Source: WJKG01 sp964627305
GTDB lineage: Bacteria; Zixibacteria; MSB-5A5; GN15; FEB-12
Assembly (NCBI GenBank): GCA_964627305.1
Contig: CAZVHP010000003.1
Coordinates: 186,001-250,000 of the forward strand
Length of the DNA stretch: 64,000 nt
Direction: 5' to 3'
The notes under the pieces are model-generated. The model had not been told where the DNA came from, searched no databases, and was given only the letters and a program-made list of their open reading frames with translations. Every line of letters starts with the position of its first letter. The first letter of the stretch is position 1. The translations under genes and the position numbers were made by a program. Shown piece by piece: positions 55,562-64,000 of the stretch.

Positions 55562-56098
55562 TTGGAACAAGCACCTGACATCAAAGAGCGCGTTCGCAGC
55601 TTCATAATGGAGCAGTTCGGTGATGCCGTCCTGGATCACAGCGAGTTTCGGGGCGATGTCTCCTATACCATTAAGGCAGAGCGGCTTACGGAGATCTGTG
55701 AGGCTCTGCAAGGGGATGCCCGTCTGGATGTCAAACTGCTTTCGGATATCACTTGTGTTGACTGGCTGGGGGATGAGCAGGAAGAGAAGAAGGGCCGTTT
55801 CGAGGTTGTGTATAACCTGTACTCGATCGGCCATTGCTACCGGTTTTTCCTCAAGGTCCGTCTGGACACCGACGATTTGAAGGTCAGTTCGCTGGTTGAT
55901 CTCTGGCCGGGTGCCAACTGGATGGAGCGCGAGGTGTGGGATCTGTTCGGCATTGAGTTTGTCGGCCACCCACAACTGACGAAGATTCTGACTCCCGACG
56001 AACTCGAGGGGCACCCACTGCGCAAAGACTATCCATTGACATGGGAGCAACCCCAGTTCAGTTTCAACAAGGATGCCCCCCCAGAGGTGATCAAGTAA
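55562..56098 (+). CDS. nuoC: NADH-quinone oxidoreductase subunit C
   Basis: NuoC (30-kDa subunit) belongs to the peripheral arm of complex I. The 178-residue product contains the family signature VDLWPGANWMEREVWDLFGI (about residues 109-128) and the C-terminal LEGHPLRKDYPL. The only upstream start in frame is a TTG at 55562, since a stop lies 2 codons before. The next ATG (55607) would drop 15 residues of a predicted helix, so the true start is uncertain. The stop overlaps the nuoD ATG by one base. NuoC and NuoD are separate here, unlike the fused NuoCD of E. coli. Confidence 0.92.
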   Translation: MEQAPDIKERVRSFIMEQFGDAVLDHSEFRGDVSYTIKAERLTEICEALQGDARLDVKLLSDITCVDWLGDEQEEKKGRFEVVYNLYSIGHCYRFFLKVRLDTDDLKVSSLVDLWPGANWMEREVWDLFGIEFVGHPQLTKILTPDELEGHPLRKDYPLTWEQPQFSFNKDAPPEVIK

Positions 56099-57270
56099 TG
56101 GCAGAGTCCAAGACCGTTACCCTGAACATGGGGCCGCAGCACCCCTCGACTCACGGGGTGTTGCGTGTGATTGTTGAACTTGACGGCGAGACGGTAGTAC
56201 GCGCCGAGCCGGTGGTTGGCTATCTGCATACCGGTATCGAGAAGACGATGGAGTCCAAGCTGTACTACAAGGCCTTGCCCTGTACGGATCGCATGGACTA
56301 CCTGGCGCCGATGTCCAACAACCTCGGCTATTGTCTTGCGGTCGAGAAACTGATGGACATCGAGATTCCGGAGAAAGTCAAGTGGGCGCGGGTCTGCCTG
56401 GCCGAACTGACTCGCCTGAATTCACACCTCGTCTGGCTGGGGACCCATGCCATCGACCTTGGCGCCATGTCGATGCTGCTGTATACGTTCCGTGAGCGTG
56501 AACTGATCCTCGATATCTATGAGGCCTGTGGTGGCCAGCGCATGATGACCAGTTATATCCGTATCGGAGGGTTGGCCCACGAGCTCCCGGCCGATTTCGA
56601 CAAGAAAGTGCGCAGCCTTATCAAGGTTATTCGTGAGAAGCTTCACGACTACGAAACACTGCTGACAGACAACGAGATATTCATCAATCGTACGCGGGAT
56701 GTAGCCGTTATCTCCGCCGAGGATGCTATTGCCTGGTCGCTGACCGGCCCCATGCTTCGCGGCAGCGGCGTCAAGTATGATGTCCGCAAGGCCAATCCGT
56801 ATTCGGGGTACGAGAATTTCGATTTCGAGGTCCCCATCGGCAAGAAAGGCGATGCTTACGATCGTTACCTCGTGCGGCTTGAGGAGATGCGCCAGTCACT
56901 GAATATCGCTGAACAGGCACTTGACGGTATGCCCGAAGGACCATACCGCGCCCACGTACCGGGGGTGGTGCTTCCGCCGAAGGAAGATATTCTGTACAAG
57001 ATGGAGTCCATGATCTTCCATTTCAAGATCATTACCGATGGGTTCACGGCGCCCAAGGGTTCGGTCTATCAGGCGATCGAATCACCCAAGGGAGAAATCG
57101 GCTTTTTCATCACCGGTGACGGTACCAACCGCCCGCGCCGGGTGCGAGTGCGCCCGCCATCGTTCATCAATCTGGCGGCACTGCCCAAGCTGTGTGCCGG
57201 GCGGCTGTTCAGTGATGTCGTGTGCGCCATTGGTTCAACTGATATCGTGCTCGGGGAGGTGGATCGATGA
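56098..57270 (+). CDS. nuoD: NADH-quinone oxidoreductase subunit D
   Basis: NuoD (49-kDa subunit) forms the quinone-binding cavity with NuoB. The ATG at 56098 overlaps the nuoC stop; the frame open from 56041 is not NuoD. Family motifs: MGPQHPSTHGVLR (about 10-22), VGYLHTGIEKTMESK, CTDRMDYLAPM and, near the C-terminus, PPSFINLAALPKL and STDIVLGEVDR. The 390-residue length is normal. Confidence 0.96.
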   Translation: MAESKTVTLNMGPQHPSTHGVLRVIVELDGETVVRAEPVVGYLHTGIEKTMESKLYYKALPCTDRMDYLAPMSNNLGYCLAVEKLMDIEIPEKVKWARVCLAELTRLNSHLVWLGTHAIDLGAMSMLLYTFRERELILDIYEACGGQRMMTSYIRIGGLAHELPADFDKKVRSLIKVIREKLHDYETLLTDNEIFINRTRDVAVISAEDAIAWSLTGPMLRGSGVKYDVRKANPYSGYENFDFEVPIGKKGDAYDRYLVRLEEMRQSLNIAEQALDGMPEGPYRAHVPGVVLPPKEDILYKMESMIFHFKIITDGFTAPKGSVYQAIESPKGEIGFFITGDGTNRPRRVRVRPPSFINLAALPKLCAGRLFSDVVCAIGSTDIVLGEVDR

Positions 57271-57743
57271 TCCTGTCTGAAGAATCGGTCCGGCTGATGC
57301 GAGAGAAAGCTCAGCAGTACCCGCGCCGTAAATCGGCTATATTGCCGGCGCTGACGATTGCTTACCGGCAGGTGGGGTATCTCGATGGCGCGATCTACAG
57401 GGAGATTTCCCGAACCATCGGTGTGCCGTATGTGGAGATTGCCGAGGCGGCAACATTCTATACGATGTTCCCGAAACAGCCGGTGGGCAAGTATTTGATC
57501 CAGGTGTGTCACAACATCTCCTGCGCCCTGATGGGCGCTGATTCGCTGATCGAATACCTTGAGCAGAAGCTCGGAATCAGGAAGGGTGAAACGACCCCCG
57601 ACAAGATGTTCACCCTGATTTCCGTGGAGTGTCTCGGGTCGTGCGCCACCGCTCCCATGATGCAGATCAATCACGACTTCTATGAGAACCTGACACCTGA
57701 AGAGGTGGACAGGATTCTGGATGAATTGAGGGCCAGGGCATGA
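57267..57743 (+). CDS. nuoE: NADH-quinone oxidoreductase subunit E
   Basis: NuoE is the 24-kDa thioredoxin-fold subunit with the [2Fe-2S] cluster N1a. The ligands are Cys81 and Cys86 in VCHNISC, and Cys122 and Cys126 in CLGSC. It starts at an ATG overlapping the nuoD stop (ATGA), and its stop overlaps nuoF in the same way. The 158-residue length is usual. Confidence 0.95.
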   Translation: MILSEESVRLMREKAQQYPRRKSAILPALTIAYRQVGYLDGAIYREISRTIGVPYVEIAEAATFYTMFPKQPVGKYLIQVCHNISCALMGADSLIEYLEQKLGIRKGETTPDKMFTLISVECLGSCATAPMMQINHDFYENLTPEEVDRILDELRARA

Positions 57744-59077
57744 GTTTCTATTCCCCGGTCAGGACCAATGCCGCCGAGGCGGCCTCAAGCGACAAGCTGC
57801 ACCTGTTCAAGTACGTCGAGGATCCGGAGCAGCATACAGTCAAGCGCTACGAAGAGCATGGCGGCTACGCCGCATGGAAGAAGGTTCTCGCCGGCATGAA
57901 GCCCGAAGAGGTGATCGAAACCGTCAAGAACTCCGGTCTTCGCGGCCGCGGCGGGGCCGGTTTCCCGACCGGTGTGAAGTGGAGCTTCGTGCCCAAGGCA
58001 TCCCCCAAGCCGCGCTATCTGTGCTGCAACGCTGATGAGTCCGAACCGGGTACCTGCAAGGATAGGGTGCTCATGGAGCGTGACCCGCATGCCGTGATCG
58101 AGGGGATGGCCATCGGTGCCTATGCCATCGGCTGCCACCTCATGTTCATCTATATCCGGGGCGAGTTCGGACACTGTATCGAGCGAATGGAGCAGGCCCG
58201 CAAGGAAGCCTACGAGGCGGGACATCTCGGCAAGAATATCTACGGCTCCGGTTATGACCTCGATATGATCGTTCACACCGGCGGTGGTGCGTATATCTGT
58301 GGTGAAGAAACCGCGCTGCTCAATTCCCTGGAGGGAGAAAAGGGGTTGTCTCGCATCAGGCCGCCGTTCCCCGCAGTGGAAGGGCTGTATGCCTGTCCAA
58401 CCATTGTAAATAATGTTGAGAGCCTTGCCTCCGTGCCACACATCATCAACCGAGGTGCCGACTGGTACCGGAAACTGGGTACCGAAAAGTCTACCGGGAC
58501 CAAGGTATTCTCCTTGTCGGGTCATGTAAAACAGCCCGGTAACTACGAAGTGGAACTGGGTTTCCCGCTGAAGAAACTGATCTATGATGAGCAGTACGGC
58601 GGCGGCATTCTTGGGGACAAGAAGCTCAAGGGTGTCATTCCCGGCGGGGCCTCGACACCGTTTCTGAAGCCGGACATGATCGATGTTGGGCTGGACTATG
58701 AATCGCTGGTGGAGCAAAGCTCAATGCTTGGTTCCGGTGCGATCATCGTTTTTCATGAGGATACCTGCATCGTGTGGGTGATCCTCAAACTGATCCATTT
58801 CTTCCGGCATGAATCCTGCGGCAAATGCACACCCTGCCGGGAAGGCACGGGCTGGCTGGAGCAGATCATTCGTCGTATCGAGGCCGGTGAAGGCCGTAAG
58901 GGCGATCTGGAGACGATCGAGGACCTTTGCGGCAATATCCTCGGGCGCACAATCTGTCCGCTGGGCGACGCTGCGGTGATGCCGATCCAGTCGGCTCTCA
59001 GGTTGTGGCGTGAGGAATGGGAGTATCACATAGAGAACAAGAAGTGTATGGTGAAGTCGCACTTCCCATTCAAGTAA
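57740..59077 (+). CDS. nuoF: NADH-quinone oxidoreductase subunit F
   Basis: NuoF binds NADH and FMN and carries cluster N3. Visible motifs: the NADH/FMN glycine region GRGGAGFPTGVKW (about 70-82), NADESEPGTCKDR, GAYICGEETALLNSLEG and the [4Fe-4S] motif ESCGKCTPCREGTGW near residue 355. The final cysteine ligand is in GRTICPLGD. The 445-residue product is complete and collinear with the family. Confidence 0.96.
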   Translation: MSFYSPVRTNAAEAASSDKLHLFKYVEDPEQHTVKRYEEHGGYAAWKKVLAGMKPEEVIETVKNSGLRGRGGAGFPTGVKWSFVPKASPKPRYLCCNADESEPGTCKDRVLMERDPHAVIEGMAIGAYAIGCHLMFIYIRGEFGHCIERMEQARKEAYEAGHLGKNIYGSGYDLDMIVHTGGGAYICGEETALLNSLEGEKGLSRIRPPFPAVEGLYACPTIVNNVESLASVPHIINRGADWYRKLGTEKSTGTKVFSLSGHVKQPGNYEVELGFPLKKLIYDEQYGGGILGDKKLKGVIPGGASTPFLKPDMIDVGLDYESLVEQSSMLGSGAIIVFHEDTCIVWVILKLIHFFRHESCGKCTPCREGTGWLEQIIRRIEAGEGRKGDLETIEDLCGNILGRTICPLGDAAVMPIQSALRLWREEWEYHIENKKCMVKSHFPFK

Positions 59078-59084
59078 TAGTGCT

Positions 59085-61652
59085 ATGCAGAAGACGACCA
59101 ACGAACAGCTTGCAGAGAAAAGAGCCGGCGGTGAGGTGACCCTGACCATCGACGGTCAGGAAATCACGGTCACGAAGGGGACAACCGTCCTTGAAGCGGC
59201 TCGCAAGCTGGGCATCCATATTCCCACGTTCTGCTGGCATCCCAAGGTCAAGTCGGTCGGTGCCTGCCGCATGTGCTATGTCCAGATCGAGAAGATGCCG
59301 AAGCTGGCGGTCTCGTGCGCCACAGAGGTGATGGAAGGCATGGTTGTGCATACCGACTCTGATATGGTGAAGGCCGGTCGCAAGGCCGTGATCGAGTTCA
59401 TTCTTGCCAACCATCCGCTGGATTGTCCCACCTGTGACAAGGGGGGCGAGTGCGATCTGCAGAACCTCACCTTCGCCCATGGTGTTGATGACAGTCGCTT
59501 CGCGTTTCGCAAGATGCGATTCACCGACGATACGGTGACAACGACCTTCGATGATGTCAAGATTGGACCGGAGATCGTTCTCAACCGCAACCGTTGTATC
59601 CTCTGCTACAAGTGCGTGCGGGCCAACAAGGAGGCGTTTGGCGAATATGACCTGGGCGCCTTCGAACGCGGCAACATCACCGAGATAAACTCCGCACCGG
59701 GCGAGGCGGTTGATAATCCGTACTCGGGGAATCTCGTTGAAATCTGCCCCGTGGGTGCCCTGACCAACAGCGACTGGCGCTACAAGATTCGTGTCTGGTT
59801 GACGACAACGACGACGTCGATATGCAATTTCACCTCTTCAGGCACCAATATCCTGTTCTGGAAGGACCCGCACAAGAATCACATCTACCGCGTCACCTCG
59901 CGTTGCCATGACGATATCGATGATGGTTGGCTGGCTGACCTCACACGTTATGGGTACCAGATCGTAACCTCAAGGGAACGGCTTACCAAGCCGTTGATCA
60001 TGAAGGGTGGAAAGCAGGTTGAGGCGACCTGGGATGAGGCGCTGGGCCACATTCATAAGCGTTTCAGTGAGATCAAAGAGAAGAAGGGCGCTGTCTGTAT
60101 CAGCGGACTGGCGGAGCCGAATCTGGATAACGCCTCGCTCTACGCCTTCCAGAAGTTTTTCCGCACGGTGCTGAGAACCAACAACATCGACTTCCGAAGC
60201 CACTATCGGTATCTGCCCGAAACTCCCGACAGCATGTTCACTGCGTTGTGTGCGCAACCGTTCAGGATTCGGGATATCGATGACTCCGAGGTGATCCTGG
60301 TGTTCGGTTCCGATTTGATCAGGGAGCACCATAACGAGTATCTCAGGATTCGCAAAGCGTGCAATTTCTTCGGTGCCCGTGTCTACTCGGCGACTCCTTA
60401 CGCGGTCAAGGCGGCGGATGTCGCCACTTTGGAGTCGATGTACAGGCCCGGAACTGAGGAAGCCTTCCTCAACGGGGTGTGTCTGGCGGCCGTGGAAGAC
60501 GGGTTGGTGGATGCCAGAGTGGGTAAGGAGTTCCAGGGCAAGCTGAAACCGGGCACGGCTGCCGCCTGCGCCGAGCTGGCCGGAGTCGGGGTGGACGATC
60601 TGAAGCTGCTGGCGCGCGCGCTGGCCGAGGGGAAGAAGGTCACTGTCATTGCCGGTGAGATCGTGGCTCGTTCGCGGGCGCGCGAGACTATTGCGGCGGC
60701 TCTGTGCAATCTTGGTCGGCTGTTCTCGCTGCCTTCGAAGGGGCAGATGGCGGTGTTGGCGCGCTATGCCAATTCTGTCGGCGCTGAGCGTCTGGGACTG
60801 GTGTCTGAGCCGTTTGCGCCGGTGAAGGCCGAGCTTGAGGCCATGTATGAGCAGTATCCTGAGTGTCCGGCCCGGACGACCGACAAAATGCTGGCGCTGA
60901 TGAAAAAGGAAGAGATTACCGCCATGTTCTTGTTGGGTGGCAACCCCTTGGAGATGTATCCTGATCGGGAGTTCGTCAGCGAGGCCATCAGCAAACTCGA
61001 CTTCCTGGTTGCCTGCGACCTGTTTGAAACTGAGACCACGCAGCGCGCCGAGGTGGTGCTGCCGTTGTGCAGTTGGGCTGAATATGCAGGCGACTATATC
61101 AATCTTGAGGGTCGCGTGCAGCGGGCCAATAAGGCGGTCAATGCCGTTGGCGAGGCCCGACCCGGAGTTGAGATCATGACGGCCCTGGCCAGGAGATTCG
61201 ATCGGCCGCTGTTTGAGTCCGATGTGCACATGCAAAGTGAGATAGACCGTTTGCTCAATATCGAGGACGTACGTCCGCTTCCGGCTGACTTCGTGGAGGT
61301 GGTCGCTGAATCTCCGGAGATTGCCAAAGAGTATCCGTATCCGCTGTATCTGTGCGATGATCCGCATCACTCCGGGCACCTGTCGGAGAAGTCAGCTTCA
61401 CTTGCCGCGTTTGCCGGTGAGGCCTATATTGAACTCTCTTCGGAACTGGCCGGACGGCTTGACGTGGCCGATGGCAGTTCGGTGCGGGTCGAGTCTGAGA
61501 TCGGCAAGGTGATTGTACCGGTCAAGATATCGGAGCATCTGGACAGCGAGGCCGTGTTGATGCCGCGGAACTTCTCGGGCAGTGGCGTGAACGCACTGAT
61601 GATGCGCAAGAAGCGGGTTGATAGTGTGAAGATTACGAAACTGGATGAGTAG
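59085..61652 (+). CDS. nuoG: NADH-quinone oxidoreductase subunit G
   Basis: NuoG is the large Fe-S subunit that passes electrons from NuoF to NuoI. The 855-residue product starts with a [2Fe-2S] ferredoxin domain (about 20-95, with CRMCYVQIEK). A His-Cys motif in HPLDCPTCDKGGECDLQ and a [4Fe-4S] motif CILCYKCVRANKE...CPVGAL (about 165-225) follow, then a molybdopterin-oxidoreductase-like domain with no Mo role in complex I. The C-terminal part (about 775-855) has the MopB-type binding fold. The gene is 7 bp after nuoF. No extra cluster motif beyond these is obvious. Confidence 0.95.
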   Translation: MQKTTNEQLAEKRAGGEVTLTIDGQEITVTKGTTVLEAARKLGIHIPTFCWHPKVKSVGACRMCYVQIEKMPKLAVSCATEVMEGMVVHTDSDMVKAGRKAVIEFILANHPLDCPTCDKGGECDLQNLTFAHGVDDSRFAFRKMRFTDDTVTTTFDDVKIGPEIVLNRNRCILCYKCVRANKEAFGEYDLGAFERGNITEINSAPGEAVDNPYSGNLVEICPVGALTNSDWRYKIRVWLTTTTTSICNFTSSGTNILFWKDPHKNHIYRVTSRCHDDIDDGWLADLTRYGYQIVTSRERLTKPLIMKGGKQVEATWDEALGHIHKRFSEIKEKKGAVCISGLAEPNLDNASLYAFQKFFRTVLRTNNIDFRSHYRYLPETPDSMFTALCAQPFRIRDIDDSEVILVFGSDLIREHHNEYLRIRKACNFFGARVYSATPYAVKAADVATLESMYRPGTEEAFLNGVCLAAVEDGLVDARVGKEFQGKLKPGTAAACAELAGVGVDDLKLLARALAEGKKVTVIAGEIVARSRARETIAAALCNLGRLFSLPSKGQMAVLARYANSVGAERLGLVSEPFAPVKAELEAMYEQYPECPARTTDKMLALMKKEEITAMFLLGGNPLEMYPDREFVSEAISKLDFLVACDLFETETTQRAEVVLPLCSWAEYAGDYINLEGRVQRANKAVNAVGEARPGVEIMTALARRFDRPLFESDVHMQSEIDRLLNIEDVRPLPADFVEVVAESPEIAKEYPYPLYLCDDPHHSGHLSEKSASLAAFAGEAYIELSSELAGRLDVADGSSVRVESEIGKVIVPVKISEHLDSEAVLMPRNFSGSGVNALMMRKKRVDSVKITKLDE

Positions 61653-61657
61653 CGCAT

Positions 61658-62656
61658 ATGCTGGAAGTGATCATCATAACCCTGCTCAAGATTATCGCCG
61701 TACTGGCGGTGGTGCTCACGGGCTGTGCGTATTCCACGTATCTGGAGCGCAAGGTGGTTGCTGTGATGCAGCACCGAATCGGTCCCAGCTATGCCGGCCC
61801 CTATGGGTTGCTTCAGCCAATGGCTGACGTTGTCAAGCTGATGTTCAAGGAAGACATTGTTCCTGACCACGTGGAGCGCTGGACGTATGCGCTGGCTCCG
61901 GCGATCAGCTTCATCCCGGCGTTGCTGACATTCGCGGTGGTGCCTTTCGGAATGGATATGACCATTTTCGGACGCGAGATCAAGATGGTTCTGTCCGACT
62001 TGAATGTCGGTGTTCTGTTTGTTTTCGCGATTACCTCTATGGGAATTTATGGCATCGTGCTGGCCGGCTGGTCGTCCGGATCGAAGTATTCGCTGATGGG
62101 CAGCATTCGCTCCTCGGCGCAGATGATCTCCTATGAGGTGGCCTACGGATTGAGCATCGTGGGCGTATTGCTGATCGCCAACACCCTGTCGTTGCGCGAA
62201 TTGATCGCACAGCAAAGCTCCATTTTCGACTGGTTCATTTTTCAGCAGCCGGTCGGGTTCTTGCTGTATCTGACTTGCGCCATTGCTGAAACAAACCGGG
62301 CGCCGTTTGATCTGGCGGAGGCCGAGTCGGAGCTGGTGGCCGGCTATCACACGGAGTATTCCTCGATGCGTTTTTCGATGTTCTTCATCGGTGAATACGC
62401 CAACATGCTTGCGGTCTCGGCGGTTGGGGCGGTGTTCTTCCTGGGCGGGTGGCAGGGTCCGTTTACGGAATCGGTACCGATTCTGTCATTTGTCTGGTTT
62501 TTCCTGAAGGTGTTCGCGTTCATGTTCTTCTATATCTGGTTGCGGGCAACATTCCCGCGGTTCCGGTATGACCAGTTGATGAATTTCGGATGGAAGGTTC
62601 TTTTGCCACTGGCTGTCGTGAACACGGTTGTCACGGCGTTCTTTGTGGTAGTATAG
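61658..62656 (+). CDS. nuoH: NADH-quinone oxidoreductase subunit H
   Basis: NuoH is the membrane subunit next to the quinone site. The 332-residue product has about eight helices. Signature stretches are STYLERKVVAVMQHRIGPSY (about 25-44), EVAYGLSIVGVLL, and the loop AIAETNRAPFDLAEAESELV (about 208-227), then a C-terminal WIRATFPRFRYDQLM-type end (seen as IWLRATFPRFRYDQLMNFGW). It begins 5 bp after nuoG and is followed by 48 bp before nuoI. Confidence 0.96.
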   Translation: MLEVIIITLLKIIAVLAVVLTGCAYSTYLERKVVAVMQHRIGPSYAGPYGLLQPMADVVKLMFKEDIVPDHVERWTYALAPAISFIPALLTFAVVPFGMDMTIFGREIKMVLSDLNVGVLFVFAITSMGIYGIVLAGWSSGSKYSLMGSIRSSAQMISYEVAYGLSIVGVLLIANTLSLRELIAQQSSIFDWFIFQQPVGFLLYLTCAIAETNRAPFDLAEAESELVAGYHTEYSSMRFSMFFIGEYANMLAVSAVGAVFFLGGWQGPFTESVPILSFVWFFLKVFAFMFFYIWLRATFPRFRYDQLMNFGWKVLLPLAVVNTVVTAFFVVV

Positions 62657-62704
62657 ATGTGGATAGTTGCGAGCAACAACTGAGGAAATCGAGGTAGGGT
62701 AGCG

Positions 62705-63211
62705 ATGAAAGACATCATGAAATCACTGGGCAACGTGTTCATTAAGATGCCCCAGGGATTCTTCGTGACGCTGAAGCACGTGTTCAAGAAGCCGGTCACG
62801 CTCGACTACCCGCGTCAGAAGAAGCCTATGACACCGCGGTATCGAGGGCGCCACTATCTCGAGCGCTACGATGATGGCACCGAGCGCTGTGTGTGCTGTG
62901 GCCTGTGCGCCGCCGCGTGTCCCGCGGATGCAATCTACATGGAGCCGGAAGAGACCGAGAAGGGCGAACGCAAGGCGCGTGTCTATGAGATCAACCTGCT
63001 GCGGTGTATCTTCTGCGGCTTCTGCGAGGAGGCTTGTCCCGAGGAGGCGATCTTCCTGGGACAGGACTACGAGTTTTCGAGCGATAACAGGAATAATTTC
63101 ATCTGGACCAAGCAGGACATGCTGGTGCCACATCCGCGCAAGGACAACCCCTTCAAACGGATGTATCGACGGGTGAGAAAAGTGTACGGAGTTCCGGACA
63201 AGACCAGATGA
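62705..63211 (+). CDS. nuoI: NADH-quinone oxidoreductase subunit I
   Basis: NuoI carries clusters N6a and N6b. The two 8-iron ferredoxin motifs are canonical: Cys62, Cys65, Cys68, Cys72 in CVCCGLCAAACP and Cys101, Cys104, Cys107, Cys111 in CIFCGFCEEACP. The preceding stretch YLERYDDGTER is conserved in the family. The 168-residue length is usual, and its stop overlaps nuoJ by an ATGA. Confidence 0.96.
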   Translation: MKDIMKSLGNVFIKMPQGFFVTLKHVFKKPVTLDYPRQKKPMTPRYRGRHYLERYDDGTERCVCCGLCAAACPADAIYMEPEETEKGERKARVYEINLLRCIFCGFCEEACPEEAIFLGQDYEFSSDNRNNFIWTKQDMLVPHPRKDNPFKRMYRRVRKVYGVPDKTR

Positions 63212-63801
63212 CACTGGATGCTGCCATATTCTTCATCTCGGCGGTTGTAGCCGTCTTTGGTGCGACCATGATGATCACCGTGCGCAACCCGGTTGCCTCG
63301 GTGCTGTATCTGCTGGTGTCTTTTGCGGCGCAGGCGGTGCTGTTCATCCAGCTCGGGGCGCTGTTTCTGGGTATGGTGCTGATCATTGTGTATGTCGGCG
63401 CTATTCTGGTGTTGTTCCTTTTTGTGGTGATGCTGCTCAACCTTCGCGGCGGCGAGGACCTTGGCCAACCATCTCCCCCCATCAGTCGGTTCAGCAAGTT
63501 TCTGATTGCGGCTTTGTTGCTGATGGAAATGGTGTTTGTGATCCGCGGTTCAACCGGAGCGACCGACCGGGCCGTGACAGGTATGATGGGGCCGGTGGTC
63601 GACACGTTCGGCTCGGTCGAGCAGGTTGGTATGCTGCTGTTCACAACTTATATGTATCCCTTCGAGCTGACCGGAGTGTTGTTGCTGGTTGCCATTGTCG
63701 GTGCGGTAGTTATAGCCAAGCGTGAAGCTGATCACGAGGCTGCGCAGAGGGCGCAGGCTATCTCGGAGCAGGGCGATTCATCGAATAAGGAAGTGAGTTA
63801 G
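63208..63801 (+). CDS. nuoJ: NADH-quinone oxidoreductase subunit J
   Basis: NuoJ is a membrane subunit with about five helices. The 197-residue product shows the conserved helix 2-3 region NPVASVLYLLVSFAAQAVLF (about 28-47) and MVLIIVYVGAILVLFLFVVM (about 57-76), including the bulge-forming YVGAILVLF motif. A C-terminal charged tail of about 30 residues is longer than usual. It ends one base before nuoK begins. Confidence 0.95.
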   Translation: MTLDAAIFFISAVVAVFGATMMITVRNPVASVLYLLVSFAAQAVLFIQLGALFLGMVLIIVYVGAILVLFLFVVMLLNLRGGEDLGQPSPPISRFSKFLIAALLLMEMVFVIRGSTGATDRAVTGMMGPVVDTFGSVEQVGMLLFTTYMYPFELTGVLLLVAIVGAVVIAKREADHEAAQRAQAISEQGDSSNKEVS

Positions 63802-63802
63802 G

Positions 63803-64000
63803 ATGCCGGTAAGTGCGTTTCTGGTGCTGGCCGGTGTGCTGTTTGCCATCGGCACTGTGGGAGTCTTGATCTCGCGAAACATCATTGTGCTGTTCATGTG
63901 CGTGGAGTTGATGCTCAATTCGGCTAACCTGGCGCTGATTGCCTTTTCGCGGGCGCTGAATGTGGTCGATGGTCACGCATTCGTGTTTTTGGTGCTGACA
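63803..64000 (+). CDS. nuoK: NADH-quinone oxidoreductase subunit K (3' end cut off)
   Basis: The ATG at 63803 opens a frame that runs off the window after 66 codons. It encodes MPVSAFLVLAGVLFAIGTVG and then the signature CVELMLNSANLALIAFSRA with the conserved membrane glutamate (about residue 37). The ELMLNSANL block identifies NuoK, which is about 100 residues long. nuoL, nuoM and nuoN are expected downstream, outside the window. Confidence 0.94.
   Translation, partial: MPVSAFLVLAGVLFAIGTVGVLISRNIIVLFMCVELMLNSANLALIAFSRALNVVDGHAFVFLVLT

Noticed and set aside
1..64000. CRISPR array, insertion sequence, tRNA or rRNA
   Set aside because: No regularly spaced repeats, transposase-like frames, terminal inverted repeats or tRNA T-loop signatures were found in the gaps.

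Overview
The window is a GC-rich bacterial chromosome segment with tightly packed genes. Several neighbouring genes overlap by 1 to 4 bases (ATGA or GTGA junctions). It looks like a member of the FCB/Zixibacteria neighbourhood. That is inference, from a secreted metalloprotease with a PYPNPF-type C-terminal sorting domain, the combination of SUF, Nuo and Buk/Ptb genes, and a DUF6754 membrane cassette. No rRNA, tRNA, CRISPR array, insertion sequence or phage gene was seen.

Bases 1-10865 hold the most unusual part: one four-gene membrane cassette repeated three times in tandem, in the same order and on the same strand. Each cassette has A, a fibronectin type III + TM + DUF6754 protein (cut at the window edge in copy 1); B, a polytopic membrane protein; C, a TM-anchored alpha/beta domain with an FDYDP-like motif; and D, a second polytopic protein. 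A strong intrinsic terminator at 10951 closes the run. I know of no function for any of the four families. The organisation suggests three paralogous versions of one membrane complex.

Bases 10866-26074 hold a promoter region with several palindromes, a small basic protein, a pyruvate phosphate dikinase with histone-like basic tails at both ends, an ADP-forming acyl-CoA synthetase, a DUF3566-like protein and gltX. After these come a peroxide-defence group (ferritin-like protein, separate rubredoxin-like protein, 1-Cys peroxiredoxin), a ferredoxin-NADP reductase with nadA, a 2-oxoacid dehydrogenase E2 with lipB, and a FabL-like enoyl reductase cut by an in-frame TAG 16 codons before its expected end.

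Bases 26167-32710 (minus strand) are a complete SUF iron-sulfur operon: Rrf2 regulator, sufC, sufB, sufD, Rieske ferredoxin, sufS, sufU and a SufT-like DUF59 protein. A candidate operator overlaps the promoter -10 box. A small NAD(P)-binding protein lies next to it. On the plus strand, 33683-39059 encodes iorA-iorB-buk-ptb and a second Ptb paralogue. This is a plausible route from aryl or branched 2-oxoacids to acyl-CoA, acyl-phosphate and ATP.

Bases 39199-54421 hold mostly short operons: manC, a SPOR lipoprotein, a TsaC/Sua5-type protein, a YwlE-like phosphatase, DUF3108, a deoxyhypusine-synthase-like protein, a fused FtcD-cyclodeaminase, a PHP phosphoesterase, a secreted metalloprotease, an ECF-S-like membrane protein, an outer-membrane barrel, an HD protein, a UMF1-type transporter, a second PHP protein and a PHPT1-like protein.

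Bases 54657-64000 carry nuoA-nuoK of respiratory complex I in canonical order behind a recognisable promoter. nuoK runs off the window end. Together the genes describe an organism with a quinone-linked respiratory chain and amino-acid-derived substrate-level ATP synthesis, and with oxygen/peroxide defences typical of anaerobes or microaerophiles.
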